From assembly GCF_019916085.1 (NCBI RefSeq), contig NZ_CP049834.1, forward strand, positions 465,501-529,500: a stretch of DNA of 64,000 bases. The letters run 5' to 3'. Positions 24,785 through 32,978 of this stretch are shown piece after piece. This DNA is from Aquirufa lenticrescens. GTDB lineage: Bacteria > Bacteroidota > Bacteroidia > Cytophagales > Spirosomataceae. Under the pieces are notes generated by a model. It was not told where the DNA came from. It did not search any database and saw only the letters and a list, made by a program, of their open reading frames with translations. The position numbers and the translations under genes were made by a program. How positions within the stretch are numbered: position 1 is the first letter of the stretch; every line of letters starts with the position of its first letter.

Positions 24785-24792
24785 CAAAAATA
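24785..24792 (-). promoter_or_regulatory. -7 box of the symporter gene
   Basis: TATTTTTG on the minus strand matches TAnnTTTG and lies 20 bases before the symporter ATG. No TTTG is seen at the -33 distance. Confidence 0.42.
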
Positions 24793-24803
24793 CGAAAACC
24801 TTT

Positions 24804-24811
24804 TACCTTTA
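24804..24811 (+). promoter_or_regulatory. -7-like box four bases before the PBP4-type gene
   Basis: TACCTTTA (TAnnTTTG with a final A) ends four bases before the ATG at 24816. If it is used, the transcript would start at the start codon. The -33 position is not TTTG. Confidence 0.4.
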
Positions 24812-24815
24812 TCCT

Positions 24816-26063
24816 ATGAAAAATCTCGCCTTTTTATTCCTGTTCGCTTTAGCAGGTTGCCAAAGCTCCCATTTACAGATCGCCTTTAACGAATCTAGCC
24901 TCGCTCAGCGGGCCAGCGGCGTGATGATCAAGGACCTTTCTTCTGGTAAGGTTTTATTCGAAAAGAATGCAGATCAATATTTCATGCCAGCCTCTAATAT
25001 GAAGCTGCTGACCTTTTTGCAGGCTAATCGAATTCTAGGCAGCCAAATCCCTTCCTTTAAATACCGCGAAACAAAGGATACCCTGTTTTTCTGGGGCACT
25101 GGCGATATTTCTAACCTGCATCCTACCATCAAGAATACTGCCATGCGTGATTTCTTAGCGGCTTCATCGAAAGTTTTAGTGTACGGGGCGCCTTTGAAAC
25201 CACTGCCCATTTTAGGCTCAGGCTGGGCTTGGGATGATTATAATGACCATTATTCGGCAGAAATATCGGATCTGCCATTATATGCGAACTTGGTGAATTT
25301 TTCGGCTTCTGCGAAACGCTGGAAGATTTTGCCTGACGCCTTTGAGGCCGTGGCTAAAACAGGATCTACGCTGGAAGTACGTCGAAATCGCTTGAAAAAT
25401 CAGTTTGAATTACCGGTTTTGACTTCAGAGAAATATGGATCCCAGGACGTACCATTCATTACCTCTCCTGATATGACGACTTTTTTGTTGACGGATACCT
25501 TACATAAATCCGTGGAGACGATGCCGCTCGCGGTACATCCGGATGCCCGTATTTTCTATGCCGGTAAAATGGATAGTTTATACCTGCCTATGTTGCACGA
25601 AAGTGATAATGCGGTGGCCGAACAGTTATTGGTGATGATCGCCGCTGAGAAAGGCTGGGAGCCTTCGCAGGTGATTGAGAATCTGAAAAAAGAGCCAGGC
25701 AATGAATTTTTAAGCGATATTCGCTGGGTAGATGGCTCCGGTTTATCTCGTTATAATTTAATTAGGCCAAAGGATTTCATCCACATACTGGAATTATTAG
25801 CGAAAGAAGTGGCTCCAGATCGTTTACATACCTTGTTGCCTGAAGCGAGTAAAACTGGGACGATGCGTAACGTACAAGACCTAAATCCAGGCGTGCGGAT
25901 GTGGGCAAAGTCAGGTTCTTATGGAAATACCTATGATCTTTCAGGTTATTATCTCACCAAAGACGGAAAGACATTGGCCTTCTCCGTATTATCTAATCTG
26001 GGTAATGCGCCTGTTAGAGATATTAAGAAGTCGGTGGTGGAGTTTTTGAGGGCGATACACTAA
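24816..26063 (+). CDS. dacB: D-alanyl-D-alanine carboxypeptidase/endopeptidase lipoprotein (PBP4, S13)
   Basis: 415 residues. The N-terminus has a lipobox LAGC with C15, so it is a lipoprotein. The penicillin-binding motifs are SNMK (S60 nucleophile, K63), SDN (263-265) and KSG (365-367, variant of KTG). The extra domains inserted between SxxK and SxN are typical of peptidase family S13. It would trim pentapeptides or open cross-links in peptidoglycan in the periplasm. An additional KTG (346-348) 18 residues earlier is probably not the catalytic one, because the segment after KSG (YDLSGYYL) fits the family's conserved strand. Confidence 0.87.
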   Translation: MKNLAFLFLFALAGCQSSHLQIAFNESSLAQRASGVMIKDLSSGKVLFEKNADQYFMPASNMKLLTFLQANRILGSQIPSFKYRETKDTLFFWGTGDISNLHPTIKNTAMRDFLAASSKVLVYGAPLKPLPILGSGWAWDDYNDHYSAEISDLPLYANLVNFSASAKRWKILPDAFEAVAKTGSTLEVRRNRLKNQFELPVLTSEKYGSQDVPFITSPDMTTFLLTDTLHKSVETMPLAVHPDARIFYAGKMDSLYLPMLHESDNAVAEQLLVMIAAEKGWEPSQVIENLKKEPGNEFLSDIRWVDGSGLSRYNLIRPKDFIHILELLAKEVAPDRLHTLLPEASKTGTMRNVQDLNPGVRMWAKSGSYGNTYDLSGYYLTKDGKTLAFSVLSNLGNAPVRDIKKSVVEFLRAIH

Positions 26064-26064
26064 A

Positions 26065-26176
26065 ATAGAGTAGAGATAAGAGAGTATAGATTATAGAGTA
26101 AAGATTCAATATAAACCATCTCTACTCTATTATCTATAATCTATGCTCTATTATCTATGCTCTATTATCTCTACTC
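26065..26176. repeat. AT-rich inverted, partly tandem repeat (AGAGTAGAGATAAtAGAG-type)
   Basis: The left arm (26067-26106) is built from AGAGTAGAGATAA and TATAGATTATAGAGTAAAGAT. The right arm (26117-26176), read on the minus strand, has AGAGTAGAGATAATAGAGC, two copies of ATAATAGAGCATAG and ATTATAGATAATAGAGTAGAG. The arms can fold on each other. The right arm runs into the permease gene and supplies its last eight codons and stop. The composition differs from the surroundings. Confidence 0.7.
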
Positions 26177-27468
26177 TCCATTCTTCGATAAACTAAATAG
26201 CTCACCCCCACAAACCCTACCACATACATCACACTCCCTAGATTTGTCACCAAGGTACCTATCAAGAATAGGGAGGAGATAATCACTAAAATCCACGGTA
26301 AAACGGGATATCCCCAAGCTAAATAAGGCCGATTTAGGTTAGGCTCAGAGACGCGGAGCTTTAATAGTGACGCGAATCCAGCTAAATAACTAGCTACAAA
26401 AAAGAAGGTCGCAATGTCCGAAAGGCGTTCGTTTATTTGTTTGCCGGCTAATAAGAAAATACAGGCAGAGAAAACGGTTAAATGTGTCGCGGTGGTGGGA
26501 GAACCTGCTGCATTTACTTTTTCGGCCTGTTTGAAAAACAATCCATCCCGACTCATCGAATAGATCACCCGCGGAGCGAACATCACTTGCGTGTTCAAGA
26601 TTCCTAAGATACTCAACATTAAAAAGACGGTAATCCAGCGTCCCATATCTGCACCAAACAAGGCTTTCATCGTGTCAGCTGCGGCTAATTTACTGCTTGA
26701 AAGGGTGTCGATTGGAAGACTATACAAGATGCCCACATTGATCAGCAAGTAGATAAATGCGACGATGATGACGCCGATGAACATCGATTTTGGCATGGAT
26801 TTAACAGGATCCTTATTTTCTTCCGTGAAATAACTTGCCGTGTGCCAGCCGTCAAATGCATAAAAGATGGACAACAAAGCTGTCATGATTCCGGTCGTTA
26901 AAGGCAATCCCGTAGGTACATGTGTCTGTTCCGCAAAAACTCCTCCACCACCGTACACAAAGCAGATGGCGATGAAAATCAATAAGGCCAAAGCCTTGAT
27001 GCCACTCAGCCATTCTTGGGATTTACCGGCCATCACCACGCCTAATTGATGGAAAAACCACAATAGGGCAAGGATTCCGATGGCACAATAGACTAAATAA
27101 GGGCTTAAAATGGGGAAAACAATGATGAGGTATTCACTAAAGGTATAGGATCCAAAACCGAGTGCAGTAACTGTTCCAAGCCAGCTCGTTAGCCCCACAA
27201 GGAAACCGATGTAGCGGCCAAAAGCTCGTTCGGCATAGCCATACCAAGAGCCTGCTTTGGGAATGGATAAACTTAATTCCAACACACAGCTCACCCCTAA
27301 TAAGGCATAAATAGCCACTAAAACCCATAAACTGAGGATTAATCCGGGGTCTTGTAAGGAGGCTGCAATGGGTCCAGGTTTACGTAAGATGCCTGTTCCT
27401 ACGGTTCCACCTAACGTGACAGCGATCCCGAAACCGGTGCCTAAAACCTTCCAGAGTTTATTTTCCAT
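26155..27468 (-). CDS. APC-family amino acid permease
   Basis: 437 residues with about 12 transmembrane helices. The N-terminal VTLGGTVGTGILRKPGPIA (about 17-35) is the APC helix 1 substrate-binding motif with its GTGI break. YAFDGWHTASYFTEENKDP (about 203-221) is the conserved helix 6 region. It should be a proton- or exchange-coupled amino acid transporter in the inner membrane; the substrate is not defined. It overlaps the upstream EEP gene by 11 bases. The C-terminal residues RMESRDNRA are encoded by the AT-rich repeat, which suggests that the original stop was replaced. Confidence 0.88.
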   Translation of the reverse strand: MENKLWKVLGTGFGIAVTLGGTVGTGILRKPGPIAASLQDPGLILSLWVLVAIYALLGVSCVLELSLSIPKAGSWYGYAERAFGRYIGFLVGLTSWLGTVTALGFGSYTFSEYLIIVFPILSPYLVYCAIGILALLWFFHQLGVVMAGKSQEWLSGIKALALLIFIAICFVYGGGGVFAEQTHVPTGLPLTTGIMTALLSIFYAFDGWHTASYFTEENKDPVKSMPKSMFIGVIIVAFIYLLINVGILYSLPIDTLSSSKLAAADTMKALFGADMGRWITVFLMLSILGILNTQVMFAPRVIYSMSRDGLFFKQAEKVNAAGSPTTATHLTVFSACIFLLAGKQINERLSDIATFFFVASYLAGFASLLKLRVSEPNLNRPYLAWGYPVLPWILVIISSLFLIGTLVTNLGSVMYVVGFVGVSYLVYRRMESRDNRA

Positions 27469-28576
27469 TCAAGACGTATTGACCCACGGTAGGGAAGTGG
27501 TCGGAATATTTGATGTTGCGCAGGGTTTGGAAATTAATGGCTTTCCATTCCTCGGAGAAGAATTGATCGTCGATGCGCACTAAATAGGGGCTGCGGTTTA
27601 AGGTAAAGCCAAAGCCTGACCCAGCTTCTTCGAAGGAGTTTTTCAGACGTTCCCGAATCGTTCCATAGGCCCAGCCAGAAGGAGTTTCGTTTAAATCTCC
27701 TACGACTAAGATGGGATAGGGGCTTTTTTGGATGAGACGATTGATCTGGCTCATCTCCTTTTTATGTTCAATAAATCCTTTGCGGAGTGAAGAAATGATG
27801 CCTCGGCCTTCTCTTTTGGCATCTTTATATTCTTGAAAGTACAGCTTGGAGGTCATTTTGTTCACTCGAATGCCCATGGACCAAAGTTGAAGATTGATTA
27901 CTCTAATCGTATCTTGATCCTTTACGATATCAGTTAATAAATAGCCATTCGCTGAGTTATCAAATTGCTCTCCTTCCTCGTGTATGATAGGGTATTTTGA
28001 GAAAACGACTAAGCCCATTTTTTCGTGCGAATCAAATAATTGCTTTTTCAGTGGAATGAAGGCGTAATGCGGATATTTTTCTTTTAAGAAAGAGACCGTG
28101 TGGTAGGCCTTTCGATCGGAATGTGAATAAAATTCTTGGAAACATTTAATGTCTGCGTCGTAATCACGCATAAATTTCTTCAGGTCTTCTAATGGCTCTT
28201 TTTTGGCCTCATAGTCATTCGAATACATCCCAAAAACATTATAGCTCATCACCGTCAGCGGTTTAGCTAAACTCGCTACAGGCTGATTAAAACTGATATG
28301 TCTTCCGATAAATCCGTATCCTAGCGCTAGTACAATTAGGGGTAAAAGCGCTCGCTTCGCTCGCTGAAATGTCCAGTAAATCAATGAAAAAAGACAAAGC
28401 AATTGGGCATAGGGCATCGTCATCATGATAAACCCTGCAAACCAATGTTCTACGATGAGCGAATAACTCAAAAGGTAAGTCAAAAGCGTGTATAGGCACA
28501 ATGGCAACGTTCCCAACCAGATCAGGGAAGAGATGATTTTTTTCTTTAGGGGTGCCTTCGTATTGCGCTTAGCCAT
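27458..28576 (-). CDS. Membrane-anchored endonuclease/exonuclease/phosphatase-family protein
   Basis: 372 residues from the ATG at 28576 (a TTG two codons upstream is ignored). Three N-terminal transmembrane helices (about 14-95) are followed by an EEP domain: SYNVFGM (about 110), CFQEFY (about 145), VGDLNETPSGWAY (about 307-319) and SDHFPTV near the end, giving the Glu, Asp-Asn and Asp-His metal and catalytic residues. Family members range from nucleases to phosphodiesterases; a periplasmic- or cytosol-facing phosphodiesterase is possible. A strong promoter lies only three bases before the ATG. It is divergent from rpmB. Confidence 0.83.
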   Translation of the reverse strand: MAKRNTKAPLKKKIISSLIWLGTLPLCLYTLLTYLLSYSLIVEHWFAGFIMMTMPYAQLLCLFSLIYWTFQRAKRALLPLIVLALGYGFIGRHISFNQPVASLAKPLTVMSYNVFGMYSNDYEAKKEPLEDLKKFMRDYDADIKCFQEFYSHSDRKAYHTVSFLKEKYPHYAFIPLKKQLFDSHEKMGLVVFSKYPIIHEEGEQFDNSANGYLLTDIVKDQDTIRVINLQLWSMGIRVNKMTSKLYFQEYKDAKREGRGIISSLRKGFIEHKKEMSQINRLIQKSPYPILVVGDLNETPSGWAYGTIRERLKNSFEEAGSGFGFTLNRSPYLVRIDDQFFSEEWKAINFQTLRNIKYSDHFPTVGQYVLNGK

Positions 28577-28579
28577 ACC

Positions 28580-28610
28580 CAAAGATACACATTGTGAACC
28601 ATTTTATAAA
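28580..28610 (-). promoter_or_regulatory. Promoter of the EEP-permease operon
   Basis: On the minus strand TTTA (28610-28607), 19 bases, then TATCTTTG (28587-28580). The -7 box is an exact match and ends three bases before the ATG at 28576, implying a leaderless mRNA. Confidence 0.6.
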
Positions 28611-28623
28611 TTTTCGAAAGAGG

Positions 28624-28655
28624 TTTGGGTTATTTCAAATTATTTTCTAATTTTG
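28624..28655 (+). promoter_or_regulatory. Promoter of rpmB
   Basis: TTTG (28624-28627), 20 bases, then TAATTTTG (28648-28655). Both elements match, and the ATG lies 40 bases further on. Confidence 0.75.
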
Positions 28656-28695
28656 CAATCCCTTTAGGAAAGAACAATTTTAAATAATAGATACG

Positions 28696-28935
28696 ATGGC
28701 AAAGGTTTGTCAAATTACAGGACGCAAAACTCAAGTAGGAAATAACGTTTCTCACGCTAATAACAAGACTAAGCGTAAGTTCTACCCGAACTTACAGACT
28801 AAGAAATTTTTCTTAGAGTCAGAAGGTGTTTGGGTTCGTATGAAAGTTTCTGCGAAAGCAATTCGCACGATCAACAAAAACGGATTTGAAAAAACTTTAA
28901 TCGCTGCAGCTCGTAAGGGTACGTTAAGCGTTTAG
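28696..28935 (+). CDS. rpmB: 50S ribosomal protein L28
   Basis: 79 residues, normal length for the Bacteroidota L28: MAKVCQITGRKTQVGNNVSHANNKTKR at the start, then the conserved YPNLQ segment and a basic C-terminal region. It belongs to the large subunit near the 23S rRNA exit region. In many Bacteroidota rpmG (L33) follows directly; here a strong terminator does, so rpmB is a single-gene unit with its own promoter. Confidence 0.96.
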   Translation: MAKVCQITGRKTQVGNNVSHANNKTKRKFYPNLQTKKFFLESEGVWVRMKVSAKAIRTINKNGFEKTLIAAARKGTLSV

Positions 28936-28958
28936 TTTTCAAAATATTTATCGAAATT

Positions 28959-28990
28959 AGCCTTCTTGATTTTTCAAGAAGGCTTTTTTT
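28959..28990 (+). terminator. Intrinsic terminator after rpmB
   Basis: AGCCTTCTTG (28959-28968) pairs perfectly with CAAGAAGGCT (28975-28984) around a 6-base loop, followed by T's. Confidence 0.9.
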
Positions 28991-29002
28991 ATTTGTACCT
29001 AC

Positions 29003-29713
29003 ATGTTAAGCGATTTAGAATTTGAGCGTTACCGTAAACAGCTGAATCTTCCCGAATGGCGGAAGGCGCAACAGATGCGCTTGAAAGAATCGAAGATTCT
29101 TGTCGTGGGAGCGGGAGGTTTGGGCTGTGGAGCTTTGCCTTTTCTAGCTGCGGCTGGTGTGGGATCAATCACGATTCTAGATGCGGATGTGATCGAATTA
29201 TCGAACTTAGCACGTCAGGTGTTGTATAAAACGGAAGACGTAGGTGCCTCAAAAGCCTTGAAATCAGCAGAGGCTTTGCAAGCCTTGAATCCAACCATCG
29301 TCATTCAGGGTATTGCAGAGAATTTAACGGCAGATAACGCCTCGAGCTATATAGCGCATCACGATCTGATCATCGATTGTACGGATAATTTCAAAACAAG
29401 GTATTTGATTAATGATACCTGCGTCGCTTTAGAAAAGCCTTTCGTCTATGGGGCCATTCATGCCTGGGAGGGACAGTTTGCCGTATTTCATCCTGCAGGG
29501 CCTACTTATCGATCGCTTTTTCCAGTTGAACCTAGCTCACAGGAAATTCCCGCCTGCGATGAAGTAGGGGTTTTAGGGGTGTTGCCAGGAATCATTGGAT
29601 TGTTTCAGGCCAAAGAAGCCATCTTCTACCTTGCTGGCTTCGAATCGCCAGCACAGCAAGGATTGATGACCTTTGATATACGCGATATGCGTCTCAGTTC
29701 GTTTAGGCTATAA
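29003..29713 (+). CDS. ThiF/MoeB/HesA-family adenylyltransferase (E1-like)
   Basis: 236 residues. The ATP-binding Rossmann motif is VGAGGLGCGALPFLAAAGVG (about 35-54), followed by DADVIELSNLARQ (about 60-72, with conserved Arg) and DCTDNFKTRYLIND (about 124-137). The family adenylates the C-terminal Gly of a ubiquitin-like protein (ThiS or MoaD) in thiazole or molybdopterin synthesis. CDEVGVLGVLPG (about 186) holds a possible catalytic cysteine. The zinc CxxC of MoeB is replaced by TYRS in this region. No thi or moa genes are near, so the partner is unknown. It overlaps rimO tail-to-tail by 11 bases. Confidence 0.82.
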   Translation: MLSDLEFERYRKQLNLPEWRKAQQMRLKESKILVVGAGGLGCGALPFLAAAGVGSITILDADVIELSNLARQVLYKTEDVGASKALKSAEALQALNPTIVIQGIAENLTADNASSYIAHHDLIIDCTDNFKTRYLINDTCVALEKPFVYGAIHAWEGQFAVFHPAGPTYRSLFPVEPSSQEIPACDEVGVLGVLPGIIGLFQAKEAIFYLAGFESPAQQGLMTFDIRDMRLSSFRL

Positions 29714-31025
29714 TATCGCCGTACAAGTCGAATTCTTCGGCTTTATTAATCTTCACCGTTACGAAGTCACCTAAACGTGCGTATTGCTCCGCTGGGATCA
29801 AGACCTCATTATCCACCTCGGGAGAATCGAATTCCGTACGTCCCACGAAGTAACCGCTTTCTTTGCGGTCGACCATCACTTTCAAGGTTTGGCCTACTTT
29901 CGCTTGATTTAACTCTTCTGAAATACCTTGTTGAACCGCCATGATTTCGTCTGAACGGAATTGCTTCACATCTTCAGGCACATCGTCGTTCACTAGGTAG
30001 GCGTGTGTATTTTCCTCGTGGCTATAATTAAAGATCCCTAAACGGTCGAAACGCATCCGCTCCACGAAGGAATAGGTCTCCTCGAAGTCCTCTTCCGTCT
30101 CACCTGGATAACCCGAAATCAATGTCGTTCTCAAGGCGATACCCGGCACTTTCTCGCGAATCGTATGGATCAATTCCTCCGTTTTCTCACGCGTAATTCC
30201 GCGACGCATGTGCTTTAACATCGCGTCAGAACCACTTTGGAGTGGCATATCTAGGTATTTGCAGATATTGTTGCGTTCTGCCATCGTGTCCAAAATTTCC
30301 AAAGGAAAACCTGCCGGATAAGCATATTGCAAACGGATCCATTCGATGCCGTTGACATCGGATAGACGCTCTAATAATTCTTTCAATTTGCGCCCTGATT
30401 TGCCTTCTCCTTTTAAGTCTAAACCGTAAAAAGTGAGGTCTTGGGCGATTAGAATCAGTTCTTTCGTGCCTTTTTTGGCTAAAGAATTAGCTTCCTTCAC
30501 TAACTCCTCCATCGGAGTAGAAACGTGTTTCCCCCGCATCAAGGGAATCGCACAAAAGCTACAAGGGCGATCGCAACCCTCAGCAATCTTCAAATAGGCA
30601 TAGTGTGCTGGCGTTGTCAATAGACGCTCGCCTACTAACTCGTGTTTATAGTCTGCCTTTAAGGCCTTTAATAAGCGGGGTAATTCATTCGTCCCAAAGA
30701 ACGAGTCTACCATCGGGATTTCTCTTTCTAAATCATCTTTGTAGCGGTGCGATAAACAACCGGTTACGTATAACTTATCGATTTTACCTGCTTCTTTTGC
30801 GTCTGCGTAGCGTAAAATGGTGTCGATGGATTCTTGTTTGGCATTATCAATGAAGCCACAGGTATTAATCACGACGATGTTTGCCTTGTCCTTTTTCGCC
30901 TCGTGGGTCACCTCTAATCCATTCCCTTTTAATTGGGTGTAGAGTACTTCTGAATCGACTAGATTCTTGGAACAACCGAGGGTAATGATGTTGATGGAGG
31001 GCTTTGGGGCTACTTTGGTCTTCAT
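29703..31025 (-). CDS. rimO: Ribosomal protein S12 methylthiotransferase
   Basis: 440 residues, radical-SAM methylthiotransferase that modifies Asp88/89 of S12. The N-terminal MTTase domain has C18, C56 and C90 for the auxiliary Fe-S cluster. The radical-SAM motif CDRPCSFC has C151, C155 and C158. A C-terminal TRAM domain (about 375-440) follows. The PLQSGSD motif (about 270) is standard for MiaB/RimO. The N-terminal sequence LGCSKNLVDSE favours RimO over MiaB. It is monocistronic on its strand. Confidence 0.93.
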   Translation of the reverse strand: MKTKVAPKPSINIITLGCSKNLVDSEVLYTQLKGNGLEVTHEAKKDKANIVVINTCGFIDNAKQESIDTILRYADAKEAGKIDKLYVTGCLSHRYKDDLEREIPMVDSFFGTNELPRLLKALKADYKHELVGERLLTTPAHYAYLKIAEGCDRPCSFCAIPLMRGKHVSTPMEELVKEANSLAKKGTKELILIAQDLTFYGLDLKGEGKSGRKLKELLERLSDVNGIEWIRLQYAYPAGFPLEILDTMAERNNICKYLDMPLQSGSDAMLKHMRRGITREKTEELIHTIREKVPGIALRTTLISGYPGETEEDFEETYSFVERMRFDRLGIFNYSHEENTHAYLVNDDVPEDVKQFRSDEIMAVQQGISEELNQAKVGQTLKVMVDRKESGYFVGRTEFDSPEVDNEVLIPAEQYARLGDFVTVKINKAEEFDLYGDIIA

Positions 31026-31137
31026 GGATTTTTATATCAGCCTGCAATTTACAAAGATTTGACGCTAAAATTGCCCGCAACAGATACAATTGTTGTAGAC
31101 TTTTAGTAGTATTGTAAAAATCATAAACCTAATTTAA

Positions 31138-31845
31138 ATGAACAAAATCGTTTTAACCTGCGCGGCGGTCTGCTTCGCATTTGTGTCTTTTGGTCAAGGA
31201 TTGAACCAGTTAACAAAGGCAGAAAAGAAAAATGGAACTCAATTATTATTTGATGGAAAAACCTTCACGGGCTGGCACAGCTACGGAAAAGGAGATAAAG
31301 TAGGATCTTCTTGGACGATCGAAGATGGCGTGATCGGTTTCGACGCAGCGAAAAAAGACGGTGGCGATTTAGTGACTAATGAATCCTTTGATAATTACGA
31401 TTTCTCGGTAGATTGGAAGATCTCTGTGAATGGAAACTCGGGTATTATCTTCAACGTGACAGATGATCCGAAGAAATATTACGCGACGTATGTGACAGGC
31501 CCAGAATTTCAGGTGCTTGATAACGATGGCCATGCGGATGGTAAAATCACGAAACACCGCGCAGGAGATTTATATGACTTAATTAAGTCGTACAAAGAAA
31601 CGGTTAAGCCCGTGGGCGAGTGGAATACAGGACGCATTGTGAACAATAAAGGTTTGTTGCAATTGTATTTAAACGGTACTTTGGTGGTAGAAACTCGTAC
31701 AGACGATCAGAATTGGAAAGATTTAATCGCCGGTTCTAAGTTCAAAGGAATGCCGGATTTCGGAAAGGTAATGCAAGGCCACATCGCATTGCAAGATCAC
31801 GGAAACCAAGTTTGGTTCAGAAACATTAAGATTAGAAAATTATAA
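31138..31845 (+). CDS. Secreted DUF1080 (3-keto-disaccharide hydrolase-like) protein
   Basis: 235 residues with a signal peptide (IVLTCAAVCFAFVSFG, cut before QGL near 20). The DUF1080 jelly-roll contains LFDGKTFTGWHSYGKGD (about 37-53), NGNSGIIFNVTDD (about 98-110) and the C-terminal HIALQDHGNQVWFRNIKIRKL. The domain is related to concanavalin-like lectins, and some members are reported to act on 3-keto-glycosides. Activity here is inferred. It stands alone and is closed by a strong terminator. Confidence 0.85.
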   Translation: MNKIVLTCAAVCFAFVSFGQGLNQLTKAEKKNGTQLLFDGKTFTGWHSYGKGDKVGSSWTIEDGVIGFDAAKKDGGDLVTNESFDNYDFSVDWKISVNGNSGIIFNVTDDPKKYYATYVTGPEFQVLDNDGHADGKITKHRAGDLYDLIKSYKETVKPVGEWNTGRIVNNKGLLQLYLNGTLVVETRTDDQNWKDLIAGSKFKGMPDFGKVMQGHIALQDHGNQVWFRNIKIRKL

Positions 31846-31851
31846 AAAAAG

Positions 31852-31884
31852 AAAGGCCTCGATTTTGCGATCGAGGCCTTTTTT
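31852..31884 (+). terminator. Intrinsic terminator after the DUF1080 gene
   Basis: AAAGGCCTCGAT (31852-31863) pairs with ATCGAGGCCTTT (31870-31881), 12 perfect base pairs with a 6-base loop and a T-run. On the minus strand it could also serve the convergent gene at 31922. Confidence 0.9.
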
Positions 31885-31894
31885 ATGTTGCGCT

Positions 31895-31924
31895 GCGTGG
31901 ATTTGCACGGATTCGCGCGGATTA
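31895..31924. repeat. Three tandem copies of a 10-bp unit (GCGTGGATTT-like)
   Basis: GCGTGGATTT, GCACGGATTC and GCGCGGATTA follow one another without gaps; GC/GG-ATT is constant and the differences are at positions 3, 4 and 10. The array ends exactly on the complement of the stop codon of the convergent gene. Confidence 0.7.
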
Positions 31925-32929
31925 TTTCAGTCCTTTTGTCTTCGTCTTCACGCGCAATAAATTCATCTTCGAAGTGATAAACAAGGTTGAGCCATCCTCT
32001 CCAAAGTTCACATTCGAGTTTGGATTCCCCGTTTCAATGCGTCCTAGTAATTTACCCGCTGGGCTGATGATTAAAATTCCGCCTGGACCTGTTGTCCAAA
32101 TATTGCCTTTTGAATCTAGCTTCATCCCATCATAACCACCACGAATTCCTTGCTTCGCAAGTTCTGCTGCATCAAAAAATACGCTGGGTTCGCCTAAATT
32201 TCCTTTCTTGTCTACCTGGAAGGCTAAAATATGGGATTCTTTCGGCTCTGATGAACCTACATACAAAACGCTTTCGTCTAGGTTCATCGCTAGGCCATTT
32301 GGTCGGGCCATCTTGTCGTATTGCAAACTCAATTCGCCTTTTTTCGATATGCGGTACACTCCTTGATACGCTAATTCCTTTGCCGGTTCTTCTTTCCCGC
32401 GACCTGGTAAACCGTAGGGAGGATCGGTGAAATAGTAGTCACCATTCTTGGCTTGGATGACGTCGTTCGGGCTATTGAGTTTTTTGCCTTCCCATAATCC
32501 AGAGAGGGATTTCTTTAATTCAGGTTTTTCCAAAGGCATTTCAGCAATTCTTCTGTTGCCATGCTCTGCGGAAACAAGGTTTCCTTTTTGGTTAATAATC
32601 AAGCCATTTGCTCCGGGTTCGTATGAATAATATTCCTTACCTGAATAGCCTGATGGCGTTAGATAAAGAACGGCACCTTTCTCTGCGGTCCACTGGTAAA
32701 TCTTATTTTCAGGCACGTCCGAGAACAATAGGTAATTTCCTTTTTTTACCCAAACCGGACCTTCTGACCAAGTATAACCTTCCGCTACAATCTCAATAGG
32801 AGTGGAGGGGTCAATTAATGTAGTCACAGATTCATCATAGACGTGAATCTTGCCCATCGTTTTATATTGCGCATTCACTGCTGAGCTTAATCCCAGGATT
32901 GTGATGAGCGGTAGTATTAATTTTTTCAT
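31922..32929 (-). CDS. Secreted SMP-30/gluconolactonase-family protein
   Basis: 335 residues with a signal peptide (LILPLITILGLSSAVNA, cut before QYK near 21). It is a six-bladed beta-propeller of the SMP-30/LRE type: EGPVWVKKGNYLLFSDV (about 57-73) holds the family metal-binding Glu, followed by NGLIINQKGNLVSAEHG, LNSPNDVIQAKNGDYYFTDPPYG (about 151-173) and PNGLAMNLDES. It probably hydrolyses a sugar lactone in the periplasm. It is convergent with the DUF1080 gene, and both may take part in extracytoplasmic sugar processing (inference). Confidence 0.88.
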   Translation of the reverse strand: MKKLILPLITILGLSSAVNAQYKTMGKIHVYDESVTTLIDPSTPIEIVAEGYTWSEGPVWVKKGNYLLFSDVPENKIYQWTAEKGAVLYLTPSGYSGKEYYSYEPGANGLIINQKGNLVSAEHGNRRIAEMPLEKPELKKSLSGLWEGKKLNSPNDVIQAKNGDYYFTDPPYGLPGRGKEEPAKELAYQGVYRISKKGELSLQYDKMARPNGLAMNLDESVLYVGSSEPKESHILAFQVDKKGNLGEPSVFFDAAELAKQGIRGGYDGMKLDSKGNIWTTGPGGILIISPAGKLLGRIETGNPNSNVNFGEDGSTLFITSKMNLLRVKTKTKGLK

Positions 32930-32978
32930 AGCGTTTTCATCGGTTTATAATTCGTAAATTTACCCAAATTCTCCACAA

